Source of the DNA: Pinus tabuliformis
Lineage: Eukaryota; Streptophyta; Pinopsida; Pinales; Pinaceae
Length of the DNA: 64,000 bases
Direction: 5' to 3'
NCBI GenBank assembly: GCA_031772625.1
Contig: CM062804.1
Location: 1,017,022,514-1,017,086,513 of the forward strand
Every line of letters begins with the position of its first letter. Positions within the stretch are counted from its first letter, which is position 1. The notes beneath the pieces are model-generated. The model searched no databases. It was given only the letters and a program-made list of their open reading frames with translations, and had not been told where the DNA came from. Both the position numbers and the translations under genes were made by a program. Below are positions 1-12,100 of this stretch, one piece after another.

Positions 1-952
1 TAAACACAATACAATCTCAACCATATACAGATCAACAAATGAAAGAAATAGCAAACACACAAGTGACACTGTTATTTTTGGACAACTTGTCCCAGGAAAA
101 ACCCAATGCGGGAAAACCGGTGCAACAATTCTAAGGGTTATATTATTATGCAGTATACTGTATATCCTTGAGTACAACTGGGTGCCAAACTGGCTCACCC
201 AACAAAGAAAAATAACTGGCAGTAATACCTCTCTATTCGGAAGTAGATATTCATAAAATCTGCCCCACAAAACCCTCTGCAGCACCACTGAAGCACTGCG
301 TCAGCCCTCCTAGCCTCTGTGTCAGCCTCAAACCCCTCTGCGTCAGCCCTCTGAGGCACTACACAACCTCTACAGCCTTTTGGGCCACTCTCGTTGCCCT
401 TTGTGTGGATGACACAGGCCCTTCTGGCTCTGTGTTGTCTCTACCGGGCTCTGCGTGGCCTGCTCTGGCTTTTGCATCTGCCTCTCTGCCTCTGCACTGG
501 CTTACCGACACTATCTCTGCCTCTCTATCCAGTATTGACTGCCCCTCGCTACTGATCACTGCTTTGACTTTACTTAGCAAACCCCGCTCTAGTAAATCAA
601 ATGACTGATCACTCTAGTGTGTTCTCCAACTAACCCTCAAGCCACCTCTTATACTTTTTCTGTTGGTTCTTCAACGACTGAGATTACATCTCTAATCAAC
701 GACTAAGATTAGATTTGGCTTGATCTACGTCTTTTGGAACCTTCTAACTCAGTTTTATATTAATACCCATTAATATTTTATTTTTCTTAAGTTTAGACTT
801 AGGAACTCCATTAAAAATATTAAATATTTAAATATCTCCTAAACCGGGAAGAATCTGCCCAAACCATTTTTGGGTCTTGGAGATCTCATGTGCTTTAGCC
901 TCTCCACCAATTTTCATGGCTAGATCACATCCGATGCTACCCCAAATCAACA
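1..952 (-). mobile_element. Family A LTR, cut by window edge
   Basis: This is most of an LTR of the gag-only family A, read on the minus strand. It matches the LTRs at 33490-34614, 36434-37557 and 49348-50431, including the block with TTTTTGGACAA, the CCCAATGCGGGAAAACC stretch and the end CCCAAATCAACA at 952. Roughly the first 120 bases (the CACA end) lie outside the window. The sequence after 952 belongs to a family B LTR, so this copy appears to have inserted into that LTR. Whether it is a solo LTR or one end of a longer element cannot be seen. Short open frames at 359-608 are part of the LTR and not genes. Confidence 0.85.
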
Positions 953-1133
953 CCTAGAGCACTCAATGGGTGCTTTGACCTAGGACCACAACATGATGGG
1001 CAAAAAACCCATTTCAATAAAATAATCTTTCCTTTTTACAAATAATTTTTCTTTTCTTTTCTTTTGACAAGTACAACAATAATTACATGACTCAAGTACA
1101 ATTATGAAGACCGACATTAGTTACATTTCAACA
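953..1133 (-). mobile_element. Family B element 1, 3' LTR remnant
   Basis: About 180 bases match the last part (plus-strand view) of the family B LTR at 7071-7953, including the block around GACCTAGGACCACAACATG and the terminal ACATTTCAACA. It is followed directly by the minus-strand polypurine tract, so it is the 3' LTR end of a minus-strand element whose 5' LTR is at 7071-7953. The rest of the LTR is presumably to the left of the inserted family A LTR. Confidence 0.8.
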
Positions 1134-1153
1134 CTCCCTTTTAACTAGGGAGG
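1134..1153 (-). other. Polypurine tract of family B element 1
   Basis: Read on the minus strand this is a purine-rich stretch (CCCTAGTTAAAAGGGAG) touching the TG of the 3' LTR, the position of the plus-strand primer in LTR retrotransposons. The same stretch borders the B LTRs ending at 26492, 28442 and 63359. Confidence 0.75.
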
Positions 1154-1520
1154 TATTCATAATTGACCAAAGGTACAAGGACAATACTTCCATTGAATCA
1201 TTCTCACAAGAAGAGTCGGATTGGTAAGCCATCTTAAGCATCAACATTATGATCAATATACAACCAACGTTGTCAACATAGAAAGGCCTTGACTAACAAG
1301 CTCTATCTCTCAAATAGATCAGAGCACAATGTTGGGAGGTTTTACGTGGGACACTACACTACCTCAAGGCACATACCCCATCCGGATGTTCACAAGGTAT
1401 GTCCTTCAAGGACCATCCTTGTCTTGGATTTACACATCTTCAAGGAATTTACTCTTTGATTACTCTTACCTATTGGATGCCCTACCTCATCCTCAAAGAG
1501 TATTGGTCATTAGACTACTT

Positions 1521-1742
1521 CCTATCTCGGATTCCAAATCCGAAAGGTGTATTTGTCTCATATGCTTACCCAATCCTCAGAACGCCATTCTCTCCTCGTG
1601 GCCTTCACTAAGACTTAGGGTTATTAGTCCTTCCTATCTCGGATTCCAAATCCGAAAGGTGTATTTGTCTCATATGCTTACCCAATCCTCAGAACGCCAT
1701 TCTCTCCTCGTGGCCTTCACTAAGACTTAGGGTTATTAGTCC
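1521..1742. repeat. Tandem duplication, 112-bp period, two copies
   Basis: Two essentially identical copies, 1521-1632 and 1633-1742, start with CCTATCTCGGATTCCAAATC and end with TTATTAGTCC. The duplication lies in the non-coding interior of family B element 1 and creates the 133-codon open frame at 1329-1730. The near identity implies a recent local event. Confidence 0.9.
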
Positions 1743-3785
1743 TGGACTAGTGCATGACACATGAAGTAGAGGACCGTATTCGTCACTCCCTCTCAACTAG
1801 GGAGAAATGTCAATCATCAGCTACTGTGATAGTAGCTCTCAGGGATCTATTGTCATCATCACACGTGCGAGCTCTTTTTGAACCTCACAGAGCCCATAAT
1901 CATCATGTTTCAACTGCTTTATCATGGAGCCTTCTACTTTCACAACTTCTCGTAGGGACTAGCCATCACTTTCCATATCATCAATCTTCATCATCTGCAT
2001 CTTTATGAACTAGTCATCAACAAGCTCAAACATGGCTCCCTCTGAACATTTAGAAAGTGATCCACCATGATTATCAAACCATTTGCAACCTACTATCATA
2101 TCTGTCATCGTGGTGTACATTAGCTCCTCGGACCAAGTACCAAGGCAGGAACCCAGTGGAGTCATCATATCCTTCTTAAAGCGAATCTTCTTCATATAGC
2201 AAGATCATGCAGAACCTAACAGTATATCATGGTCTTCCTTCAATCTTCATTAGAGTCTTTAGCGGAACATATCTCAGCCAGTCATCTAGCCCTGCTCCTC
2301 ATTTCCAGAATGAGATCCATCGTGCTGCAACTGAACCAACAAGCTTCTTAAGAGGCTGCTCCAAAAACAGAGAGAGTAGACTATAACAGTGATATCATCA
2401 TGGTCATTCTTCCCAAGATGAAGAACTCATTTCATGACATCTCAAAGGAGGATCCATAAATGATCCTTATTATCGGTTTGCAGCAAAATCTTTATATCGG
2501 CTAGCTGACTACTATATCAGGTTCATGAATTCTTCTGTATGTTGTTATTAACTCTTCCAGGCATCCATAGTCGCACAATTATATCATGAATCTATCAGAG
2601 TGCCCAAGGATCTAAGGGTCCTTACAGTTCCCTCCTTCCATCATGCTTGCCAAAATAGATGATCTGCTCATCCTTCTTCCTTTACTTCCTGTACCTGCAA
2701 CATTCATTGACAAGTACACCCAAGCATAGTATACAATAACATAAACATGATGTCAATTTATCTAAGGTTATCATGACACATAGAGGTTGTACTCCTAGGG
2801 ATTTCAAGTGCCAAGCCTAGACCAAGGGTTCCACATATAGCTTATCAACCTTATCCATGCCTACTTGACATGAGCCCTAGATTGTACACAAACCCTAAAG
2901 ACCGAGGGTTAGGGTTTCTATGAGGGAACAAGGTGAGGGTTTCTATATGACTGGGGTTTCAACAAATTTAACAACAAGCCCTAGATTCATATACTCAACC
3001 TACCCTACAATATTTCATGTTGGATCTTTAAAATATATCATACATACCTCAATGTTATATTCCTTTGTCCTAGTGACCTGTTATCCCAGATGATTTATAC
3101 TCAAAGTGTGCATCAATTCAATATATACTTTATTGTATTGATCTGCTTACCTCTTCTTGCTTACTGGTCTCCTGCTTGCTCATAAGTGATGCACAGATCT
3201 ACGGATCTGTCTGCAACGATATGTTTTATACCCAAATATTGATTTTTGATATCACTGTCAGCAATCAACCCTTTTTCATGGTGGAACATAATTGAAGATT
3301 TCCCGATCTTTGACAACAAACAAAACCTTCCTTTAAAGAGATGACTATCACAATACTGCCTCTGGACTGCTATCTCTTCAAGATCAATAAACTGTTGCTT
3401 TTCTGCTTGCAACTTTGTAATGCATAGGTTCAAAGAACTGACTGCAACAATATCCCTTAACCAAGAATTTATCAACTTGATGAAGCCTTCTTCTACCAAA
3501 ATGTTGATTATGAATATTTCTTGTTAAAGACAGAACTTCACTGACTCCAAGGAGACGTCCTAGTTGACACCGTTACAACTGCATGAAGCTTATATGCCTG
3601 GAATTTCTTATAGAATACAAGGACTCGGGTTTCCAAGATTCTTAGACGGTTTCTCTTGAAGACTTCTTCTCAAACTCAGAAATGATCTCGAGATTTTGAT
3701 ATAAGATCAATTCTCAATCAAGTAATATAGACATAACTTTCAGTGTCAAGGGAAGAGGTTGACTTACTGTTGATTGAGCTCGAAC

Positions 3786-3802
3786 TATATATATATATAT
3801 AT
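3786..3802. repeat. (TA)n microsatellite
   Basis: A run of about eight TA dinucleotides inside the internal region of family B element 1. No other function is suggested. Confidence 0.9.
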
Positions 3803-4659
3803 GCCAATCTTCATTACTGTAGTTATACACAGAACCTTCCTGCCTATGTGCATCCCATACCACAGACTCTTGACTTGTACACAAGTTAGCAAATTAAAAG
3901 GTAACTGAAGCTTGATGATACGGCCTAATGAGACTTTCGATCTTGGATTCTTTTAAGCACAAAAAGAACATGGGAAATCACGGTTCCTATTATTATGACT
4001 TTTGATACTTTTATGCTCAGAAAGAGGTCTTTCTCCAAGGTGACTGATGTCACTTCTTCCAGATTTTAAATAGACCTCTATCTATTGTAGGATGGCTCCT
4101 TCACAAACATGCTCACAACTTCGACTTCTATGGGAAAATGATAGACTTACATTTCATTCGAACACTTCAGAATCTCAACACCTGTATGATTTTGGATCTT
4201 GAAACACGGAATTGACTATCCACAAGTATGCTTAGAATTTTGATAGCTCGATCTTTACATATGTTTGAACCACAACAATTATGTTCAGATTGACCCTTCA
4301 AGAGGGCCAACAATACTCTCATTGATTTTTGACTTGATTCTTTATATACCCAGTTGTAGACTTAGAATTTCGATTCTTTTGGAGATAGTCCTTCATGGGA
4401 GACCAATGCGACACTTATGTGTAAAATACTGGTATAGAATTTTGGACCATTTGCAGAAGATTTGACTCCTTTCTAGGGTTATTGTGGATGACAATAGATG
4501 TGAAAACTTAGAACAATTCTTCAATGAAACTTTTAAATAAATTGTTGATCTATATACATACTTGGTTTAAGAGTTGCTCAGAAATTTTTTGGAGTTTAGC
4601 AGACCTTGAGAGACTTCTTTTGACCTTTGCTCCTCCATCAGAATATGTTGCCTTCCTTG

Positions 4660-6686
4660 TGTTGGATGGTGTTGTCATTGATGTCAACCCATGGAGTTGA
4701 CTAGGTTTGACTTTGACTAAAAGAACCAGTCATTGATGTCAAATGGTTAATGAACGCTTCTTAGTAATTGTCAGATTACATCAAGATGGCAGTTACACTG
4801 TTGGATGGTTGAAAACCCAAGTCCTAGGGTTTGGGTCCCTTGGACTGAGGAAGTACCCTGACCTTGTTGAGGGTTTTTGAAGTGGAAAATCATTGACTTT
4901 GTCTTGGAAATCCACGTTATTGGATTCTCCTCGTCGATATCTCTTCGGTGGTAGGTGGTACATCCAGAGAGGCTTCCTAGTTTGAGAGATTCACATTTCA
5001 AGTTGGAGACCCCAATTTCTGGGCTACAACCCCAACACCTAGATAATAATCCATGGTCAAAGGTCAATGGGTAATTACATAAAGAAGTTAATTGAAATAA
5101 AAATAATATCATTAAATATAAAAGTCCTAGTCTAGAAAGGAAACATTAGTTTGTTAAACAAAAAGTGTTAGAAAATATTATTAAATATAAAATCCATAGA
5201 AACCATTATTAATATAAACAAAAAGTATTAAAAAGAGGTCAAGTTCACTAAGTCCCTAAATCTACTTCAACGAACCTTTATGAAGCCCCTACACACTCTA
5301 TAAAAGAAGCCTCACATATCCTCCTCAAGACTCTCATTTTTTTCATGAACGAACATTAGCAAATGAGCTCTGAAATTTGGATTCATGAGGAAACCAGTGA
5401 AGAAGTTCGAAAGGGGGAAGATTAGTTTGGTTTTTTGGTTATGACTTTTGTTTGGGTTGGAGGTTCCTTTTACGTGTTGGTCACTCTCCTTGATGAAGAG
5501 CGAAAGTCTGTATGAAAAAAGGACCTATACACTTCGGATCTGAGTGGGTTTGTGGTAATATTCTTGTACAGTGATTATACAAGACTGCATTGGGTGATGT
5601 TACAGTAATGACTCCAGAGCATTGACTATCTGAGCAACAGTGATTAGACATATGCTGGTAACCCTCCTTGGGCAGAGTTTGAGAGCATTGCAAGTAGGTC
5701 ATAGGAATGACCTGAGGCACCTAGGGTTGAGCTATCATCTACCTACAGTGCTCAGTATTTGGAGCAACATTAGCAATGTAGTGCAATGACGTGAGTTGAC
5801 TGCTTCATGAGCCCTTGAATGCCTATTCATTCGTGAGCAGTACAGTGTAGTGACAATATATGGAGAGGTCAATTTGATCAGTGATATGACGTGATCAGTT
5901 TGGGCAATGGTCAATGATGTGCAGTGGTCAGTGATTGCAGGGCAGTGCATTGACAGTGTTGTACAATGATACGTTGGAACAATGATGTACAATGATCAGT
6001 TACAGTAGTATGGTGCATGATACTCTTATTGAGCAATACAACATTATCTTCTATACAACGTTCTTATATTGATTCAGAGCACAGGGGGATTCAGTCTGAT
6101 TGGAGTCACCCTCAGGTTGTGGCCTGAGAACACTTCAGGGTGGCAAGGTGGTGCTAGGGCAAGTTGTGGCTTGCACAGGGCGTTGTGGCGTCCATTCAGT
6201 TGTGGTTGATAAACTAACAGGGCAACGAAGCATCCTCCCTGACAGTCGCTGGTAAACAGAGTGTTGGGGCACTCATAAGGTTGTAGCCTGATCTACAGGG
6301 CCTTGGAGTGTCCTTCTGGTTGCAACAGGATATTAGGGTCTAGTAGCGTCCTACAGGTTGTAGCCTGTGAATTAGGGGGTTGACGCCTCCCTCAGTTGTA
6401 GCTGGAATCTTGATGTAATCAATTTGCTTTTAACAGTGATAAGACAATTACTAAAGAAGAGTTCGGTGGTTTTTGACCCGGAGGGGGTTTTCCACCTAAA
6501 AATTTCCATGTCCTCTGTTTTATCTTTCTGCATTGTAGTATGGTGTTGTCTATTGTCGATTATTGTTTATGATCATCTGAAGAAGAACAATAATAATAAT
6601 TGAAGATTAACTAATGATCCGAAAAAGATTAAAAAGTGTTAATTGCTAAGAAATACTGATTCACCCCCCTCTCAGTGTTTCCAACA
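4660..6686 (+). mobile_element. Family C solo LTR with 5-bp target duplication
   Basis: A 2,027-bp unit begins TGTTGGATGG and ends TTTCCAACA, flanked by perfect 5-bp direct repeats CCTTG (4655-4659 and 6687-6691). It has no internal region, so it is a solo LTR left by recombination between two LTRs. The orientation follows the copy at 9024-16281, where the TCCAACA end abuts a PBS. A TATA-like TATAAAAG sits at about 5301. The downstream part is built of degenerate repeats: CAGTGAT/ACAATGAT-rich at 5560-6010 and a roughly 45-bp motif with GTTGTAGCCTG at 6080-6420. The CACCCCCCTCTCAGTG stretch before the end is shared with all family C copies. It sits inside family B element 1 and is younger than it. 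Confidence 0.88.
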
Positions 6687-7058
6687 CCTTGGGTTACCGG
6701 ACTAGCTTCTCGGTCCCTCCAAATGCAAGATTTTGTACTCTCGCTTTTCTAAAGTAGCTCTGCGATCTAGTTATAGAATTTAGAGCTAGTGATGGTGCCA
6801 AAAATCTTTGATCTTCTTGTCAATGGATGTGGTTGGGAGAAAGCTATTATATTAGCCTCTAGGTCTCCTTGAATAGGGTTGAAATGTCCTTAAAGTGCTC
6901 TTGATATCCTTACAATGCCTGCAACCTTACTTCTGCAATTAGGGCTGGTAATTATTTGATTTATTTGTCTCCACAAATATTGGTCTAGGACATTTGCTCT
7001 CCTTCTGGTGAAATGATGTCAAAACGATCTTCTTTCCTACCCTTAATTCAAAGCCCTA

Positions 7059-7070
7059 GCTCTGAAACCA
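7059..7070 (-). other. Primer-binding site of family B element 1
   Basis: On the minus strand TGGTTTCAGAGC directly follows the LTR end TTTCTCAACA. It is one mismatch from the initiator-Met tRNA complement TGGTATCAGAGC usual in plant Ty1/copia elements. Confidence 0.8.
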
Positions 7071-7953
7071 TGTTGAGAAATCTAGGGCAAACAATTAGGA
7101 TGTTTATTAAATTGATTGATCTGCAATTCTTGACATTTTCTTGTGAGCTATATTAGAGAATTAGCATTATTATTTAGTTTTGTTCATCATCAAGACAAAG
7201 AAGATCACAATGCAAACACAAGAACACTAGATGTAGGCTGCTAACCAGGGCCAAAACCTCTCCTAGAGAGGAAAACCCACAAAAATCTCTTCTTATAGAA
7301 TTTTAATGAAGACTTCCAAGACCTTGACCTTGACCCAAGACAAAACCTTCTAAGAGATGAGCCATCCAAACTCTAAACAAAAACTTTGAAAAATATGGAC
7401 TAAGGAAACCTAGTTTCTCCAAGGAATTCGCACGTGTGAGCAGGCAGAGACATAAATTATTTTCCTCCTTCCCTAGCCTCCACAGAAATTCGCTTTTCTT
7501 TCTCTTCTTCATTGGATCAGACCACCTTATCTTCTTTGCTAGGATCAGAGATATATCTTTATGGATGATGTCTATCAAATGAGACGAGGCTTCTCTTTAT
7601 ATAGGTTTCCTTGAGAGCAAATTAGGCCTCTTTAGGCCGACCTGAGGAAGGTTGGCCAACCCATCCCTTGGAGGCTTCTAGACAGAACAAATTACAATAA
7701 TAATTTTCTCCTTTGATACATGGGCCCTCCAAGCGTTAGATCATCATGACCTTGACTCTTGACTTGACAACAAGACCCATAGAGCACTCAAGCTTTGACC
7801 TAGGACCACAACATGATGGGAAAGAAACCCATTTCAATAAAATAATCTTTTCTTTTTACAAATAAGTTTTCTTTTCTTTTCTTTTGACAAGTACATCAAT
7901 AATTACATGACTCAACTACAATTGTGAAGACCAACACTAGTTACATTTCAACA
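7071..7953 (-). mobile_element. Family B element 1, 5' LTR
   Basis: An 883-bp LTR with ends TGTTGAGAAATC (7071) and ACATTTCAACA (7953). The PBS on its low-coordinate side and the lack of a PPT on the other make it the 5' LTR of a minus-strand element. A minus-strand TATA box (CCTATATAAAG) lies at about 7596-7604, and a GCCGAC core lies about 35 bp upstream of it at 7636-7641. The insertion point is inside the gag frame of a family C element, which continues from 7954. The expected target repeat (CATAC at 7954-7958) should recur to the left of the window and cannot be checked. Confidence 0.82.
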
Positions 7954-9159
7954 CATACCTAGATGGTCTTCTGTATCCGTTCCTTTTCGGAGGCAATGGT
8001 GTAATCTTTCATTGTCCTTTCTCCTTGACTGCTTCACCATCATTCTTTGAAGCTGCAATATTCTTAGTCTTTTCCTAATCCCAATTTTGCAAAGATTTAG
8101 AGCTTGTGCCTTGTCACATGGAAGTTTACCTACTTCTTCTGCCTTTATCTTCGACTGGGCCAATTCTTGACCTTTAACTTAATTAAGGGTTGCGTCAAGT
8201 TCTTCTTGCTTTTGAGCAAGGTCTTCTTGAAACCGACTTTTCAAGATTTTTCTTCTTCTTTCTGCTTCTTCTATTTGTAGCTTTAGAAGAGTGACATTTT
8301 CTGCTTCTTTGTTGAGAACTTGTATCTGTTCCTTCTGCCTTCCATTTTCCTTCCTGAGCCTGTCTATTTCTGCAATAGTTATATCCAATTCCTTTTGCTT
8401 TTGATCAACTTTAGATACGTACCTTTTACCAGATTCCTTTAATTGACTTGCCAAATCTTTCTCTTTTTGCTCTACTTCCTGCACTTGGAGTTTCAATAGA
8501 GCAACTTCTTCTTTGAGTGTACGATTCTCTGACTCTTCGACTTTTCTGGCTTCTTCTAACTAGATTCTAAGACTACTGATAATTTCCTCAAATTCTTCAT
8601 TCTTCTTATTAAGTCTTCCGACATGTCCTTTTGCTATCTTCAGTTCTTCTAGAAATTTAGCCCTTTCCTTTTCACTCTTGAGTTCCTTTATAACTCTGAC
8701 AACTTCATTTTGAAATTCGATTTCACTCATTTCTTCAACTTCTTCACTATCATCATTGTTTGATTCCTTGATATCAGGATCCACATGATTATCAACATCT
8801 ATATCTTGACTTGCATGCTTCTTTGAGTAGAGATTATGGAGCCTTTCCCAAAGAATTTTGGTTGTTGAGCATTGACCAACTTTTTCTTTTATGGGATCTA
8901 GCAGAACATTAAAAATGACATTCATGGCTTTCGTATTGTACTTTTTAGCTTTGTCGGTAGATGTGTTTCTAGAAACAACATATTGCCATACATCATGAGC
9001 TTCCAGATGGACTATCATTCTAGATTCCCATATCCAGTAATTATCTTCATCAAATTCGGGAGTTGGTGTACAATATTGATTTTCTTTAGATTTGGAGACT
9101 GTTATAGTACCTGAAACTTCCTTTGAATGCTTGGTGGCTTTCTTCTTCAATTTTCCCAT
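7954..9159 (-). pseudogene. gag: Family C gag, truncated, two in-frame stops
   Basis: The minus-strand reading frame from ATG at 9159 down to 7954 gives about 402 codons, broken only by in-frame stops at 8560-8562 and near 8176. The N-terminal part (codons about 20-110) has the pattern of Ty1/copia GAG: a tryptophan-rich segment with NYWIWESRM and DVWQYVV, then ILWERLHNLYS. The middle (codons about 130-330) is a long charged coiled coil rich in E, K, L and Q (for example EEFQEDLAQKQEELD-like heptads), as in GAGs with leucine-zipper segments. No zinc knuckle is seen before the frame is cut by family B element 1 at 7953. GAG would form the cytoplasmic virus-like particle. The start lies 54 bases downstream of the PBS. 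Both stops can be explained by CAA/CAG to TAA/TAG changes (inference). It is not functional as it stands. Confidence 0.8.
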
Positions 9160-12100
9160 CTCTGTACTCTGAGATCTGCGTTCCAGTTGTTAAGCTGCTA
9201 TTGAAGGAACCTGCTCTGATACCAATTGTTGGAAGCACTGGGGGGTGGGGGGAGAATCAATATTTCTTAGCAATCAACACTTTATTAATCTTTTTCAGAG
9301 CATTAGTTAATCTTCAACAATATTATTATAATTCAGCGTCAGATAGCAAAACTAGTAAACAACACCATACAACAATGCAGAAAGATAGAGACAGTACCTT
9401 TGGGTCAAAAACCACTGAATGCTTCTTAGTAATTTTCTTCTCCCTTTTAAAAGAATATAATTACATCAAGTTTTCAACTACAACTGAAGGAGGCTCCAAC
9501 CCCTTGATTTACAGGATACAACCTGTAGGACGCTACTACACCCTAATAACCTGTTGCAACTGGAAGGACGCCGCAATGCCCTGTAAGTCAAGCCACAACC
9601 TGACGAGTGCCCCAACACTATGTTTATCAGCTGCTATTGAAAGGATTTTTCATCGCCCTATAATTTATCTGCCCCAATTGAAAGGACACTCCAACGCCCC
9701 GTGATTTATCAGCACCAACTAAAAGGACACCCAAATGCCTTGTGCAGACTACGGCCTACCCTAGCGCCACCCTACCACCCTAAAGTGTTCTCAGGCCAAA
9801 ACCTGAAGGTGACTCCAATCACCTTGAAGATTCGGCAAACCACGTTTCACAATTTTTAGACTACATCCCCCTGTGCTCTAAATCAATATAAGATAGTTGA
9901 ATAGAAGATATTGTTGTACTGTGTAACCTGTCAAATCCTGGTAGGCATTGATCATTTTACAAAATTGTCCAAACAAATCATTGCACTATGTTGCACAAAC
10001 TAATCACTATACTGTATTACTGCACATCAAACCTTGTTGCGAAATCAACTGACAACTGCACAAGCTAACTACTGCTCACATAGGCCACTGTACATTACTA
10101 ATGAATCATTGCATTGCACATGAATAGATGAGCATTCATGTGCTCACAACACTGGCTACCAACATCATTGAATCAAGCACCCTGTACTACTACAAATGAA
10201 AAACCCAAATGTATGATAATGGCATAAACTTAATAATAGTCTGATTCCCATTTCCAAAAATTATCTCCATCAAATTCGGGAATTGGTGTACAATATTGAT
10301 TTTCTTTAGATTTGGACACTGTTACAGTACTTGAAACTTTCTTTGAATGCTTGGTGCCTTTCTTCTTCAATTTTCCCATCTCTGTGCTCTGAGATCTGCC
10401 TTCTAGTTGTTAAGCTGCTGTTGAAGGAACCTGCTCTGGTACCAATTGTTGGAAGCACTGAGAGGGGGGGGTGAACCAATATTTCTTAGTAATCAACACT
10501 TTATTAATCTTTTTCAGAGCATTAGTTAATCAGAAATCTTCAACAATATTATTATAATTCAGTGTCAGATAGAAAAACCAGTCAACAACACAATACAACA
10601 ATGCAAAAAGATAGAGACAATACCTTTGGGTCAAAAACCACCGAACGCTTCTTAGTCATTTTCTTCTCCCTTTTAAAAGAATATAATTACATCAAGTTTT
10701 CAGCTACAATTGAAGGAGGCTCCAACCCCTTGATTTACATGATACAACTTGTAGGATGCTACTACACCCTAATAACTTGCTGCAACTAGAAGGACGCCCC
10801 AATGCCCTGTAAGTCAAGCCACAACCTGACGAGTGCCCCAACATTATCTTTATCAGCTGCTATCGAAAGGATGTTTCATTGCCTTGTAATTTATCTTCCC
10901 CAACTGAAAGGACGCTCCAACGTCCTGTGATTTATCAGCACCAATTGAAAGGACACCTATATGCCCTGTGCAGACTACGACCTGCCCAACCACCCTAAAG
11001 TGTTCTCAGGCCAAAACCTGAAGGTGACTCCAATCACCTTGAAGATTCAGCAGACCACGTTTCACAATTTTTAGACTAGATCCCCCTGTGCTCTGAATCA
11101 ATATAAGATAGTTGAATAGAAGATATTGTTGTACTGTGTAACCTGTCAAATCCTGGTAGCCACTGATCATTGTACAAAATTGTCCAAACAAATCATTGCA
11201 CTATGCTGCACAAACTGATCACTGTATTGCACATCAAACCCTATTGCCAAATCAACTAACAACTACACAAGCTAACTACTGCTCATCAATGTACAAATTG
11301 CTACCATTGATCACTGCTCACATAGGCCACTGTACATTACTAATGAATCATTGCATTACACATGAATAGAAGAGCATTCATGTGCTCACAACATTGGCTA
11401 CCAACGTCACTGAATCAAGCACCCTGTACTGCTACAAATGATAAGCCCAAATGTATGATAATGGCATAAACTCAATAACAGTCTGATTCCCACATCCAAA
11501 AATTATCTCCATCAAATTCAGATATTGGTGCACAATATTGATTTTCTTCAGATTTGGAGACTGTTACAATACTTGAAACTTCCTTTGAATGCTTGGTGCC
11601 TTTCTTCTTCAATTTTCCCATCTTTGTACTCTGAGATCTGCCTTCCAGTTGTTAAGTTGTTGTTGAAGGAACCTGCTTTGATACCAATTGTTGGAAGCAC
11701 GGGGGGGGGGGTTGAATCAATATTTCTTAGTAATCAACACTTTATTAATCTTTTTCAGAGCATTAGTTAATCATAAATCTTCAACAATATTATTATAATT
11801 TAGTGTCAATTAGAAAAACCCGTAAACAACACGATACAACAATGCAGAAAGATAGAGACAGTAACTTTGGGTCAAAAACCACCGAACGCTTCTTAGTAAT
11901 TTTCTTCTCCCTTTTAAAAGAATATAATTACATCAAGTTTTCAGCTACAACTAAAGGAGGCTCCAACCCCTTGATTTACAGGATACAACCTGTAGGACGC
12001 TACTACACCCTAATAACTTGTTGCAACTGGAAGGATGTCCCAATGCCCTGTAAGTCAAGCCACAACCTAACGAGTGCCCCAACACTATGTTTATCAGCTG

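Larger units (their letters stand above)
1134..7070 (-). mobile_element. Family B element 1, internal region (non-coding)
   Basis: This is the internal region of a minus-strand LTR element between the PPT at 1134 and the PBS ending at 7070, interrupted by a family C solo LTR (4660-6686). Without that insert it is about 3.9 kb. No gag, protease, integrase or reverse transcriptase motif was found on either strand. The longest minus-strand open stretch (3161-3499, 112 codons) has no recognised domain and Leu/Ile-rich but otherwise ordinary composition. The start of the region (1134-1330) resembles 26493-26700 and 28443-28597, so it is a family feature. The architecture is that of a large non-autonomous (LARD-like) element that would need proteins from elsewhere. 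Confidence 0.65.

Noticed and set aside
1329..1730. 133-codon open frame
   Set aside because: It exists because of the 112-bp tandem duplication in non-coding element sequence; no domain and no matching frame in other family B copies.
3161..3499. 112-codon minus-strand open frame in family B interior
   Set aside because: No recognised motif, and the equivalent region of other B copies is not in the window to test conservation. Not called as a gene.
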